Shown piece by piece: positions 33,609 through 41,938 of a stretch of DNA of 64,000 nt (its first letter is position 1; the number at the start of each line of letters is the position of its first letter). The notes below the pieces were generated by a model. The model ran no database searches. It worked only from the letters and a program-made list of their open reading frames with translations, and was not told where the DNA came from. The stretch lies in NCBI GenBank assembly GCA_965224015.1, contig OZ245032.1, forward strand, positions 2,356,001 through 2,420,000, written 5' to 3'. A program made the position numbers and the translations under genes. The DNA is from CBDCVD01 sp965224015. Its GTDB lineage: Bacteria; Pseudomonadota; Alphaproteobacteria; Rhizobiales; CBDCVD01.

Positions 33609-35798
33609 GTGACACATGCAGGGCTAAACCGGATCGTCCTGACCTGGCTTATCGTTGGCTTGATCGGATTTGCGGTCCTGCCATGGTATATGCTGGAGGA
33701 CGGGTTTTGGGGCTTCGGATGGCTGCAGGGTTATCCGTTTGACCCGGACTATGCGCCTGCGTTGTTTCATCTGATACAGGGGAAGAAGCCGTGGCTGTGG
33801 CCGTTGCTTTTTCTCCTGTTGCTGCCCCTTGTAACCTGGGGACGGAAAAAAACGGATCCCGTCTTTGCTCTGATCCTGTTGAGCGCCGGCGTTGCCGGAT
33901 TGGGTTATCTGTTGCTACAGGGTTTTGCCATTGGCCTGCGGGGCTGGCAATTCGGCTTTCTCAACAGTGCCTTTGGTGAGCTTGCTGATCGTCAGTTTGG
34001 CATGGGCTACGGCGCCATGCTTGTTGGCGTTTGTTTTCTCTTTACGCTCACCCATGGGGCGGCGGCGCGCGGTGCCGTTAATGGTGATGTGTTTGTTGTC
34101 AGCGCCATCGGGTTTGTTGTTGCCCTTGTGGCGATTTTCATCTTTCTCCCCATTTTACTCATGCTCGCGAATGCCCTGCGCGACAACGATGGGCTCTATT
34201 CGATCGGAATTTTCTTTGAAAAGTTCCTGGATCGCAAGATCTGGGGACTTGGCTGTATTACCGCGAATATCAACTGCGGGGCGGCCTGGAACTCCCTTGC
34301 TCTTGGGGTTCTTGTTGGGTTTACGACCACGGCGCTGGGCCTGGTGTTTGCGCTGGTTGCGACGCGTTCCGGGTTTAAATACGGACGCTTGCTACGCGCC
34401 TTGACCGTGCTGCCGGTTATTACCCCACCGTTTGTTATTGGCCTGGCGATTATTTTGCTTTTTGGTCTGTCGGGCGCCATTACCCAGTTTGTTGCCGATC
34501 TGTTTGGGGTACAGCCAACGCGATGGGTCTATGGATTGCCGGGCATACTGATCGCGCAGAACCTGGCGTTCACGCCGATTGCATTCCTGGTGATGATCGG
34601 TGTTGTTGAGGGGGTCAGCCCGGCGATGGAAGAGGCCGCGCAGACGTTGCGGGCCGACCGCTGGCACACATTTCGCACGGTTACATTGCCGCTCATTCGC
34701 CCCGGCCTTGCCAATGCGTTTCTGCTCGGGTTTATCGAAAGCATGGCCGACTTTGGCAATCCGCTTGTTCTGGGCGGCAATTTCGATGTGCTTTCGACGG
34801 AAATCTTCTTTGCCATTGTTGGCGCCCAGAACGATCAGGGCCGGGCGGCTGTTCTGGCGATTGTGCTTCTTACCTTTACGCTGGGGGCCTTTTATGCACA
34901 GCGGCGATGGCTCGGCAGCAAATCCTATACGACCAAAACAGGCAAAGGAGACGGCGGCATGCATCCCATGATGCCAAAACGTCTCAAGTGGCCTGTTTAT
35001 GGGGTGGCGCTGGCCTGGGTGACATTCACGGTGGTGATCTATGCGATGATTGTCTACGGGGGGTTCGTGGAAACCTGGGGGTTGAACAATACGTTGACCT
35101 TCAAACACTACATCAGCGCCTTTTCCGTTGTTTGGGATGACAACGGCATACGCTGGACCGGTTCGGCATGGAATTCTTTCTGGACGACGGTACAGATTGC
35201 CGCAACCGCGGCACCGCTCACGGCGGCGGTAGGCCTGGTTACGGCTTATCTTCTGGTTCGCCAGCAGTTTACCGGCAAACAGGCCTTTGAGTTCGGCACA
35301 ATGTTGAGCTTTGCCATTCCCGGGACCGTTATTGGCGTCAGCTATATTGTGGCCTTTAACGTTCCGCCATTCGAACTCACCGGCACCGGTATTATTCTGA
35401 TTCTAAGCTTTATTTTTCGCAACATGCCGGTGGGGGTTCGCGCCGGCGTTGCGTCCATGTCGCAGTTGGACAAGAGCCTTGATGAGGCGGCCCTGACTTT
35501 GGGTGCCAACGCCTGGCGGACGTTTCAGGACATTATCCTGCCGCTCATGCGCCCGGCAATTCTTGCCGCCATGGTGTACAGTTTCGTTCGTGCCATGACG
35601 GCCATCAGCGCTGTTATTTTTCTTGTCAGTGCCGAGTACGACATGGCCACAAGTTATATTATTGGACGGGTTGAAAACAACGACTATGGCCTTGCCATCG
35701 CTTATTCCACGACGCTGATCTTTGTCATGCTTGCGGTGGTTGCCCTGTTTCAGTTCGTTATTGTCGGCCGTATTTCGGGGCAGCGGTTGCAACAATAG
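33609..35798 (+). CDS. fbpB: Ferric iron ABC transporter permease (two fused permease domains)
   Basis: About 729 residues from a GTG at 33609; the frame is open back to 33531, overlapping fbpA and passing through the 8-bp repeat, so the true start is uncertain. Two binding-protein-dependent transport domains are present, each with an EAA loop: MEEAAQTLRADRWHTFRTVTLP and DEAALTLGANAWRTFQDIILP. There are about twelve or more membrane segments, beginning with IVLTWLIVGLIGFAVLPWYM. It forms the inner-membrane iron channel with FbpC. Fused double-domain permeases are normal for FbpB. Confidence 0.88.
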   Translation: MTHAGLNRIVLTWLIVGLIGFAVLPWYMLEDGFWGFGWLQGYPFDPDYAPALFHLIQGKKPWLWPLLFLLLLPLVTWGRKKTDPVFALILLSAGVAGLGYLLLQGFAIGLRGWQFGFLNSAFGELADRQFGMGYGAMLVGVCFLFTLTHGAAARGAVNGDVFVVSAIGFVVALVAIFIFLPILLMLANALRDNDGLYSIGIFFEKFLDRKIWGLGCITANINCGAAWNSLALGVLVGFTTTALGLVFALVATRSGFKYGRLLRALTVLPVITPPFVIGLAIILLFGLSGAITQFVADLFGVQPTRWVYGLPGILIAQNLAFTPIAFLVMIGVVEGVSPAMEEAAQTLRADRWHTFRTVTLPLIRPGLANAFLLGFIESMADFGNPLVLGGNFDVLSTEIFFAIVGAQNDQGRAAVLAIVLLTFTLGAFYAQRRWLGSKSYTTKTGKGDGGMHPMMPKRLKWPVYGVALAWVTFTVVIYAMIVYGGFVETWGLNNTLTFKHYISAFSVVWDDNGIRWTGSAWNSFWTTVQIAATAAPLTAAVGLVTAYLLVRQQFTGKQAFEFGTMLSFAIPGTVIGVSYIVAFNVPPFELTGTGIILILSFIFRNMPVGVRAGVASMSQLDKSLDEAALTLGANAWRTFQDIILPLMRPAILAAMVYSFVRAMTAISAVIFLVSAEYDMATSYIIGRVENNDYGLAIAYSTTLIFVMLAVVALFQFVIVGRISGQRLQQ

Positions 35799-35810
35799 GA
35801 AAGGTTGGTT

Positions 35811-35824
35811 AGAGCGTGTCATGG
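35811..35824. repeat. F-type end overlapping the fbpC start codon
   Basis: TTAGAGCGTGTCATG; the final ATG is the start of fbpC. The same string ends elements at 38371, 55896 and 58511. Confidence 0.65.
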
Positions 35825-36918
35825 CAGAGTTTCGCAATAAAGGTAAGGCGGCCTCCGTTGTCTTTGAAAATGTAACGAAGGTCTATGGAGGGACGGTGAC
35901 GGCGGTTGACAGTGTTTCGCTCACCGTCGCGCCGGGGACGCTTGTGACGTTGTTGGGGCCCTCCGGCTGTGGCAAGACAACGACCTTGCGTATGATCGCC
36001 GGCCTTGAAATGGTAACCTCAGGGCGCATTCTGATCGGCGATGAGGATGTCACAAAGTTACCCGCCACCGAGCGCGACGTGAGCATGGTGTTTCAATCCT
36101 ACGCCCTGTTTCCGCACATGAGTGTGGGCGAGAACGTAGCTTATGGCCTGAAACTCGGCGGTCTGTCGAAAGCGCAGGCGCAAGAGGCCGCCAAGGCGGG
36201 TCTGAAGCTTGTCGGGCTTGCCGGTTACGGGTCCCGCCTGCCCAGTGAACTCTCCGGCGGCCAGCAACAACGGGTGGCTGTTGCCCGGGCCCTTGTGCTT
36301 GAGCCGCAGGTTTTGCTTTTCGACGAGCCGCTTTCCAATCTAGATGCGAAATTGCGCCGCCAGGTCAGGGAAGAAATCCGTGATATTCAGCAGCACCTCG
36401 GCCTGACCGTCGTATATGTTACGCACGATCAGGAAGAGGCGTTGGCGGTTTCCGATCGCATTATCGTCATGCGCAATGCAACCATTGCGCAAAGCGGAAC
36501 ACCGCGCGATCTTTATGAAGCGCCGGCGGACTCTTTTGTCGCGGATTTTATTGGCGAGGCGAACCTGCTGGATTGCCGCATTGAGGGTGTTGAGGCGGGG
36601 GTGGCGCGGGTCCGCATTGGAGATTTCACCGCCAAGCTGCCGGCGCGCGGCTTATCTGTTGGAAAGGCCCTTTTTGCGGTGCGCCCCAGTCGCGTCATAT
36701 TATCGCAGGACCAGGCCAACAATGGGATCAAAGGCATGCTGCGAAAATCCACCTATGTGGGCACCCATATGGAGTATATTGTCGAAACACCGCACGGCGA
36801 CGTTTTCGCGGTATCAAATAATACGCAAAGCCCTATTCAGGGCGGCCTGAATGTGCATGTGACCTTCCGGGATCCGGGCCCGGTTCTCGTGAAAGGCAAA
36901 ACCCACCCCGGGGCGTAG
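35821..36918 (+). CDS. fbpC: Ferric iron ABC transporter ATP-binding protein
   Basis: A 365-residue ABC ATPase. Walker A GPSGCGKTTT near residue 50, signature ELSGGQQQRVAVARAL, Walker B VLLFDEPLSNLD, H-loop VTHDQEEALAVSD; the C-terminal part is a TOBE domain (VRPSRVILSQDQ). It energises FbpAB uptake. The ATG lies in the F-type repeat string and lacks a strong Shine-Dalgarno site. A spermidine/putrescine (PotA-like) assignment was considered, but the preceding FbpA and double-domain FbpB favour iron. Confidence 0.9.
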   Translation: MAEFRNKGKAASVVFENVTKVYGGTVTAVDSVSLTVAPGTLVTLLGPSGCGKTTTLRMIAGLEMVTSGRILIGDEDVTKLPATERDVSMVFQSYALFPHMSVGENVAYGLKLGGLSKAQAQEAAKAGLKLVGLAGYGSRLPSELSGGQQQRVAVARALVLEPQVLLFDEPLSNLDAKLRRQVREEIRDIQQHLGLTVVYVTHDQEEALAVSDRIIVMRNATIAQSGTPRDLYEAPADSFVADFIGEANLLDCRIEGVEAGVARVRIGDFTAKLPARGLSVGKALFAVRPSRVILSQDQANNGIKGMLRKSTYVGTHMEYIVETPHGDVFAVSNNTQSPIQGGLNVHVTFRDPGPVLVKGKTHPGA

Positions 36919-36921
36919 GCT

Positions 36922-36943
36922 CTATAGCAAAACGGGTACAATG
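36922..36943. repeat. Element D half copy
   Basis: CTATAGCAAAACGGGTACAA, joined to the start of the duplicated immunity-gene unit. Confidence 0.55.
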
Positions 36944-37016
36944 AACTGTTTGTCGAGGGAGGTGACAAAAATACAAATGCATTGTGGGGTGAGACTTAAA
37001 TCGGGAGGCAGTGGAT

Positions 37017-37619
37017 GTGACTGACAAGAGCATGCAAACGTATTGTATCGAAAAACCAATGTATTGTATTGAAACACCCTTTTGGAAACAATATTTTACC
37101 GCGGCGGGGGTGATAGGGTCTGATGGGGCGGTGCTGCGTGCGGCAGATTATTTGGTTGGTCATTCCTCCGATGGCAGATTTTTAAATTATGTCGATATTA
37201 ACGTGGGACTAGTGGACACTGACGAGATGATATCAACACTAAAGTATCCGGAAAGAATAACTGATTTTATACATGGAATGGGGATTCCTGGTCTTTTTTC
37301 ACTTCATGCAAAAGATATTCTTTGTGACTTGGTAAAGGATGATGTTGATTTCATACCATGCAAGGTGCATTTTTTCAATGATGATGTAGAAGATCACTGG
37401 CTTTATAAATTTAAGACATATTATACTGATAAGTATGTTGATCTTACAGATAAACATATTGGTATTGAGGCCGAATTCACAGGCGAGATAGTAGTTAGTC
37501 AGGATTTTTTCGATATTTGCCAGGAAAATGAGTTAAAGATTTCTTTTGAGCCTTATGAACTGGCTTATAAAGAATGGAAGCGACTTGAGGATGCGGCGGC
37601 GGCATTGTTAAAAAAGTAA
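37017..37619 (+). CDS. Immunity-protein-like hypothetical protein, copy 1
   Basis: About 200 residues. Start taken as the GTG at 37017, eight nt after GGGAGG; a GTG at 37011 is too close. No signal peptide or membrane segment. The layout (N-terminal CIETPFWKQYFTAAG, middle IPGLFSLHAKDILCDLVKDDVDFIPCKV, then YKFKTYYTDKYVDLTDK) resembles Imm11/DUF1629-type immunity proteins, which protect against polymorphic toxins; this is pattern judgement only. The gene is clearly richer in A and T than its neighbours, which suggests transfer. No toxin gene is adjacent. It could equally be an unrelated orphan family. Confidence 0.72.
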   Translation: MTDKSMQTYCIEKPMYCIETPFWKQYFTAAGVIGSDGAVLRAADYLVGHSSDGRFLNYVDINVGLVDTDEMISTLKYPERITDFIHGMGIPGLFSLHAKDILCDLVKDDVDFIPCKVHFFNDDVEDHWLYKFKTYYTDKYVDLTDKHIGIEAEFTGEIVVSQDFFDICQENELKISFEPYELAYKEWKRLEDAAAALLKK

Positions 37620-37745
37620 CAAACCCGCTCCGCTTTTCCTGGCAGGGAAACGGCAGCGAAGACAGGTACAATGAACTGTTTGTCGAGGGAGGTGACAAAA
37701 TACAGATGCATTATGGGGTGAGACTTAAATCGGGAGGCAGTGGAT

Positions 37746-38348
37746 GTGACTGACAAGAGCATGCAAACGTATTGTATCGAAAAACCAATGTATTGTATTG
37801 AAACACCCTTTAAGAAACAATATTTTACCGCGGCGGGGGTGTCAGGGTCTCGTGGAGCGGTGCTGCGTGCGGCAGATTATTTGGTTGGTCATTCCTCCGA
37901 TGGCAGATTTTTAAATTATGTCGATATTAACGTGGGACTATCAGATACTGATGAGATGATACCGACGCTAAAGTATCCGGAAAGAATAACTGATTTTATA
38001 CATGGAATGGGGATTCCTGGTCTTTTTTCCTCTCATGCAAAAGATATTCTTTGTGACTTGGTAAAGGATGATGTTGATTTTATACCATGCAAGGTACATT
38101 TTTTCAATGATAATGTAGAAAATCACTATCTTTACAGATTTAAGACATATTATACTGATAAGTATGTTGATCTTACAGATAAACATATTGGTATTGAGGC
38201 CGAATTCACAGGCGAGATAGTAGTTAGTCAGGATTTTTTCGATATTTGCCAGGAAAATGAGTTAAAGATTTCTTTTGAGCCTTATGAACTGGCTTATAAA
38301 GAATGGAAGCGACTTGAGGATGCGGCGGCGGCATTGTTAAAAAAGTAA
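37746..38348 (+). CDS. Immunity-protein-like hypothetical protein, copy 2
   Basis: Tandem paralogue of the preceding gene, same length and same leader with GGGAGG. It differs from copy 1 at ten residues: W to K and I to S near the N-terminus, D to R, V to S, S to P, L to S, two D to N, W to Y, K to R. Most altered codons carry two or three base changes while long stretches are identical in DNA. The same cautious immunity-type assignment applies. Followed by an F-type string and an A element. Confidence 0.72.
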   Translation: MTDKSMQTYCIEKPMYCIETPFKKQYFTAAGVSGSRGAVLRAADYLVGHSSDGRFLNYVDINVGLSDTDEMIPTLKYPERITDFIHGMGIPGLFSSHAKDILCDLVKDDVDFIPCKVHFFNDNVENHYLYRFKTYYTDKYVDLTDKHIGIEAEFTGEIVVSQDFFDICQENELKISFEPYELAYKEWKRLEDAAAALLKK

Positions 38349-38386
38349 CAAACCCGCTCCGGCTTTCTGGAGCGTGTCATGTTTTA

Positions 38387-38489
38387 ATACCAGCGGTATT
38401 GGCTTTATATACACGCCGACTGGTGTACGGCCTTGATAACATACTTGCTTGACGCTAAGCCATGAGTCATTGTTAAGGACCCTTGGTAT
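38387..38489 (+). repeat. Element A copy
   Basis: Full A unit directly behind GGAGCGTGTCATGTTTTA (F-type end). Confidence 0.88.
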
Positions 38490-38534
38490 AATAGGCCAGC
38501 ACCCCCGGTATAAGAGCCGGAGCCAGGAATCCAA

Positions 38535-38558
38535 AAGCCGTATCGTTTGATACGGCTT
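38535..38558. other. Perfect 10-bp stem-loop
   Basis: AAGCCGTATC and GATACGGCTT around GTTT. On the minus strand it is followed by TTTT, so it could be a weak terminator for transcripts from the maf side. The rest of 38490-38752 holds nothing recognised. Confidence 0.45.
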
Positions 38559-38752
38559 CCGGACGGAGTAACAAAATCTATAAGGGCGCTGTAAACGCAT
38601 TTAGGCGAGAATTTCCTGAATAGTGTTCCCTATTGCAAATTGCATAGCCTAAGGTGATGCGTTGAGGAGAAACTAACACATTCTTTCCTTGGGTGGAAAT
38701 CAACTAGCCTCACATTGGCGTGAGGACCGCATGAGAACCGCAATGGGGCGTA

Positions 38753-38958
38753 ATACCAGCGGTATTAGCTTTATAGACACGCCGACTGGTGTACTGCCTT
38801 GATAACACAACTCTTCGACGCTAAGCCATGAGTCATTGTCAAGGGCCCTTGGTATATGCCAGCGGTATTGGCTTTATAGACACGCCGACTGGGGTGGGGC
38901 CTTGATAACACACTTAACTGACGCTAATCCATGAGTCATTGGCAAGGGTCCTTGGTAT
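38753..38958 (+). repeat. Two element A copies, head to tail
   Basis: Units 38753-38855 and 38856-38958, the second beginning ATGCCAGCGG. They lie just downstream of maf. Confidence 0.88.
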
Positions 38959-39021
38959 ATACCAGCAGTATTATCAGCACGATACACAAGCAAACGTCTA
39001 TTTGCGAGCGGGCCCGCTGCC

Positions 39022-39681
39022 CTATCCGGCGTCATCAAACGCCCTCACCAGAGGCGCCTCCGCCTCCGCGTTCTCCCAGGCGTCGTGGATCGGATAGCCC
39101 TCACCATGCAATAATGAGACGGTCTCATAAAGCGGCAAACCTACCACATTGCTGTAAGACCCGATTAACTTAACGACGAACGCACCGGCTATACCCTGTA
39201 TGGCATAGGCTCCCGCTTTGCCAACCCACTCGCCACTGGCCAGATAGGCATTAATATCAGAACGCGACAGGCGCTTGAAACGAACCCGTGTTTCAACGAC
39301 CCGGTGCCGGTGCGCGTTTTCCGGCGTTATCAGGCACAATCCCGTGTAAACCCGATGCGCCCGCGCCGACAGCAAGCGCATACACCCGGTCGCCTCCTCA
39401 ATCGTATCGGCTTTGGGTAAAACGCGCCGCCCAACGGCCACAACCGTATCGGCGGCCAGAACAAAAGCCTTTTCAGCGGCTGTCCCTTGCGTTTTCTTAC
39501 GCGCCGCCTTGGCCTTTTCCGTTGCCAGCCTGCGCGCCAGGGCGCGCGGCAATTCGTTGGCCCGCGGCTCCTCCTCAATACCGCTAACGAGTATGTTCTC
39601 GGGAAATATTCGTGCCTGTTCCAAAAGCGCCAGGCGCCGCGGAGAGGCCGATGCCAAAATCAAGGGAAACCGCTGCGTCAT
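39022..39681 (-). CDS. maf: Maf-like nucleoside triphosphate pyrophosphatase
   Basis: A 219-residue protein starting MTQRFPLILASASPRRLALL, with the phosphate-binding SASPRR motif, the conserved VLAADTVVAVGRRVLPK region, ETRVRFKRL and GKAGAYAIQGIAGAFV. Maf/YhdE/YceF proteins hydrolyse non-canonical nucleotides such as dTTP/UTP or m7GTP and affect septation. The sub-family is not decided. Slightly longer than usual, with an acidic C-terminal tail. Downstream of infA with a 24-nt gap, probably one operon. Confidence 0.94.
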   Translation of the reverse strand: MTQRFPLILASASPRRLALLEQARIFPENILVSGIEEEPRANELPRALARRLATEKAKAARKKTQGTAAEKAFVLAADTVVAVGRRVLPKADTIEEATGCMRLLSARAHRVYTGLCLITPENAHRHRVVETRVRFKRLSRSDINAYLASGEWVGKAGAYAIQGIAGAFVVKLIGSYSNVVGLPLYETVSLLHGEGYPIHDAWENAEAEAPLVRAFDDAG

Positions 39682-39705
39682 GGGCTTCTCAAAAATAGAC
39701 AGACG

Positions 39706-39924
39706 CTATTTATAGCGATAGGTAATCCGCCCTTTGCTAAGGTCATAGGGCGTCATTTCGACCAGGACCTTGTCGCCAGCCAGAACCCGAATGCGATTCT
39801 TGCGCATCCGACCTGCCGTGTGAGCAACAATCTCGTGATCGTTTTCCAACTTTACCCGAAACATCGCATTGGGCAGTAACTCCGTGACGACCCCGGGGAA
39901 CTCAAGCATTTCTTCCTTTGCCAT
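39706..39924 (-). CDS. infA: Translation initiation factor IF-1
   Basis: A 72-residue IF-1 (MAKEEMLEFPGVVTELLPNA, IVAHTAGRMRKNRIRVLAGD, YDLSKGRITYRYK), the standard length. S1-fold protein that occupies the A site during initiation. The ATG at 39924 has AAGGAAAG upstream; the longer open frame would run into an A element and is rejected. infA-maf is a common order in alphaproteobacteria. Confidence 0.98.
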   Translation of the reverse strand: MAKEEMLEFPGVVTELLPNAMFRVKLENDHEIVAHTAGRMRKNRIRVLAGDKVLVEMTPYDLSKGRITYRYK

Positions 39925-39942
39925 AGCTTTCCTTAAGCAGTT

Positions 39943-40066
39943 ATACCCACGGCATGGGCTTATAGACCCGCCGTCTGGGGTACTGCCTTGATAACACACC
40001 TGATTGACGCCAGTCCATCAGTCATTGTCCAGTCATTGTCCAGTCATTGTCAGGGGCCCCTGGTAT
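39943..40066 (+). repeat. Diverged element A with internal 11-bp repeats
   Basis: Ends are recognisable (ATACCCACGGCATGGGCT to CCCCTGGTAT), but about 20 bp longer than other copies because CAGTCATTGTC is repeated three times near the right end. It lies directly upstream of infA. Confidence 0.78.
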
Positions 40067-40074
40067 TATATATA

Positions 40075-40207
40075 ACCCCGGTTAGGATCAAGAGAAAGAC
40101 TAAAATGAGGCCCTGGACCCTGGATGTAATCTTTCAATAGGTTGTTCTCAAGATGGCAGGCCTGAAGTTAGATCAGCATGGGGTTAGCTTTAGCCATGTT
40201 GCTATAG
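40075..40207. repeat. Fragments of C, B and D elements
   Basis: ACCCCGGTTAGGATCAAGAG (as in C), GATGTAATCTTTCAATAGG (a B end) and GATCAGCATG...GTTGCTATAG (D, 40171-40207) follow one another. Confidence 0.65.
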
Positions 40208-40271
40208 CCCCGCCGGCCGCCCCAGGACGCGCAACCTCTCTGGCAGTGGCAACGGCTACAGCAATTTACGG

Positions 40272-40673
40272 CTACAGCAATTTAATGAGAGCGGCGAGAA
40301 CGGCGATCTGCCCCAGCATACCCCCGAACATCCATTTGAGAATTTCGGTTCTGCTGGCGGCGATTTCCGTCTTTGTGGCAGCAATTTCCACGCGAAGACT
40401 CCCCTCCAGTTGGGTTACCTCGGTGCGCAACGCCTCAATATCGGCCTTGGTGTCTTTGCGCAAAGCCTCAATATCGGCCTTGGTGTCTTTGCGCAACGCC
40501 GCAATATCGGCCTTCAGGTGGTGCTCAAGCTCGCGCAGGTCGGACTTGGTAGCAACTTCGGTGCCCATGGTTTCGGCGAACACTTCCGCCGTCTTGAGCG
40601 CCTGTTCGTGGGGAAATCCGGCGGTCTCAAGCCCCCGGGCCAACTTCAAAGTATCAAAAGTAAATGCGTTCAT
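40272..40673 (-). CDS. DUF1640-type coiled-coil protein, copy with 2 repeats
   Basis: A 133-residue protein from MNAFTFDTLKLARGLETAGF. The N-terminal half resembles DUF1640 (the CCDC90/MCUR1-like group): GFPHEQALKTAEVFAETMG, ATKSDLRELEHHL. A coiled coil follows containing two units of KDTKADIEALR (11 residues), then TEVTQLEGSLRVEIAATKTEI and a C-terminal membrane helix (MFGGMLGQIAVLAALIKLL). The function of bacterial members is unknown; the layout suggests an inner-membrane-anchored coiled coil. Third of three near-identical genes. Confidence 0.85.
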   Translation of the reverse strand: MNAFTFDTLKLARGLETAGFPHEQALKTAEVFAETMGTEVATKSDLRELEHHLKADIAALRKDTKADIEALRKDTKADIEALRTEVTQLEGSLRVEIAATKTEIAASRTEILKWMFGGMLGQIAVLAALIKLL

Positions 40674-41640
40674 AAGGCGCAATATACACAATCAGGGGTG
40701 CAAAAACAATGAAGGGGTGAACTTTACCGCCGCCCCAGGACGCGCAATCTCTTTAGCAATGGCAACGGCTACAGCAATTTAATGAGAGCGGCGAGAACGG
40801 CGATCTGCCCCAGCATACCCCCGAACATCCATTTGAGAATTTCGGTTCTGCTGGCGGCGATTTCCGTCTTTGTGGCAGCAATTTCCACGCGAAGACTGCC
40901 CTCCAGTTGGGTTACCTCGGTGCGCAACGCCTCAATATCGGCCCTGGTGTCTTTGCGCAACGCCTCAATATCGGCCTTGGTGTCTTTGCGCAAAGCCTCA
41001 ATATCGGCCTTGGTGTCTTTGCGCAACGCCGCAATATCGGCCTTCAGGTGGTGCTCAAGCTCGCGCAGGTCGGACTTGGTAGCAACTTCGGTGCCCATGG
41101 TTTCGGCGAACACTTCCGCCGTCTTGAGCGCCTGTTCGTGGGGAAATCCGGCGGTCTCAAGCCCCCGGGCCAACTTCAAAGTATCAAAAGTAAATGCGTT
41201 CATAAGGCGCAATATACGCGATCAGGGGTGCAAAAACAATGAAGGGATGAACGTTACCGCCGCCCCAGGACGCGCAATCTCTTTAGCAATGGCAACGGCT
41301 ACAGCAATTTAATGAGAGCGGCGAGAACGGCGATCTGCCCCAGCATACCCCCGAACATCCATTTGAGAATTTCGGTTCTGCTGGCGGCGATTTCCGTCTT
41401 TGTGGCAGCAATTTCCACGCGAAGACTCCCCTCCAGTTGGGTTACCTCGGTGCGCAACGCCTCAATATCGGCCTTGGTGTCTTTGCGCAACGCCTCAATA
41501 TCGGCCTTGGTGTCTTTGCGCAACGCCTCAATATCGGCCTTGGTGTCTTTGCGCAGCGCCGCAATATCGGCCTTGGTGTCTTTGCGCAAAGCCTCAATAT
41601 CGGCCTTGGTGTCTTTGCGCAACGCCGCAATATCGGCCTT
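40430..41640. repeat. 33-bp coding repeats (2, 3 and 5 copies)
   Basis: The unit TTTGCGCAACGCCTCAATAT... of 33 bp (minus-strand genes) is found in tandem in each DUF1640 gene: 2 copies in 40272-40673, 3 in 40769-41203, 5 in 41299-41799. The genes and their about 95-nt spacers form larger direct repeats of about 500 bp. Confidence 0.92.
40769..41203 (-). CDS. DUF1640-type coiled-coil protein, copy with 3 repeats
   Basis: A 144-residue protein, nearly identical to its neighbours in coding and flanking sequence. It has three 11-residue units, one reading KDTRADIEALR. Start MNAFTF at 41203; the frame extends only three codons further. C-terminal membrane helix as in the other copies. Role unknown. 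Confidence 0.85.
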   Translation of the reverse strand: MNAFTFDTLKLARGLETAGFPHEQALKTAEVFAETMGTEVATKSDLRELEHHLKADIAALRKDTKADIEALRKDTKADIEALRKDTRADIEALRTEVTQLEGSLRVEIAATKTEIAASRTEILKWMFGGMLGQIAVLAALIKLL

Positions 41641-41799
41641 CAGGTGGTGCTCAAGCTCGCGCAGGTCGGACTTGGTAGCAACTTCGGTGCCCATGGTTTC
41701 GGCGAACACTTCCGCCGTCTTGAGCGCCTGTTCGTGGGGAAATCCGGCGGTCTCAAGCCCCCGCGCCAACTTCAAAGTATCAAAAGTAAATGCGTTCAT
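41299..41799 (-). CDS. DUF1640-type coiled-coil protein, copy with 5 repeats
   Basis: A 166-residue protein, first transcribed of the three. Five KDTKADI(E/A)ALR units make a longer coiled coil between the DUF1640-like N-terminus and the C-terminal membrane helix. The 11-residue period fits a hendecad coiled coil. Start MNAFTF at 41799 rather than the 12-codon upstream extension, which is not shared by the other copies. Role unknown. Confidence 0.85.
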   Translation of the reverse strand: MNAFTFDTLKLARGLETAGFPHEQALKTAEVFAETMGTEVATKSDLRELEHHLKADIAALRKDTKADIEALRKDTKADIAALRKDTKADIEALRKDTKADIEALRKDTKADIEALRTEVTQLEGSLRVEIAATKTEIAASRTEILKWMFGGMLGQIAVLAALIKLL

Positions 41800-41938
41800 A
41801 AGGCACAATATACGCCACCCGCGGTGCAAAAACAATGAAGGAGGGTCCTTAGGGCGTCGGGCGTTTTCGGCAACGCACGCGCCTTTGCCAATTCGCTAGC
41901 AGGCTTTTCTCTTGTCTGTTTGCTCTCTTGTCTGTTTG

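Larger units (their letters stand above)
36935..38370 (+). repeat. Direct tandem duplication of about 730 bp
   Basis: Unit 1 starts at 36935 (GGTACAATGAACTGTTTGTC) and unit 2 at 37665 with the same string. Each includes a leader, GGGAGG and a 200-codon gene; both end AACAAACCCGCTCCG. The last about 180 nt of the two genes are identical. Confidence 0.95.

Noticed and set aside
37011..37619. Toxin-antitoxin pair in the duplicated AT-rich genes
   Set aside because: Both genes are full-length paralogues of each other; neither shows toxin features, and no partner gene adjoins them.
40169..40782. Plus-strand frames across the DUF1640 region
   Set aside because: They mirror the minus-strand repeats; the minus-strand frames have DUF1640-like N-termini and consistent starts.
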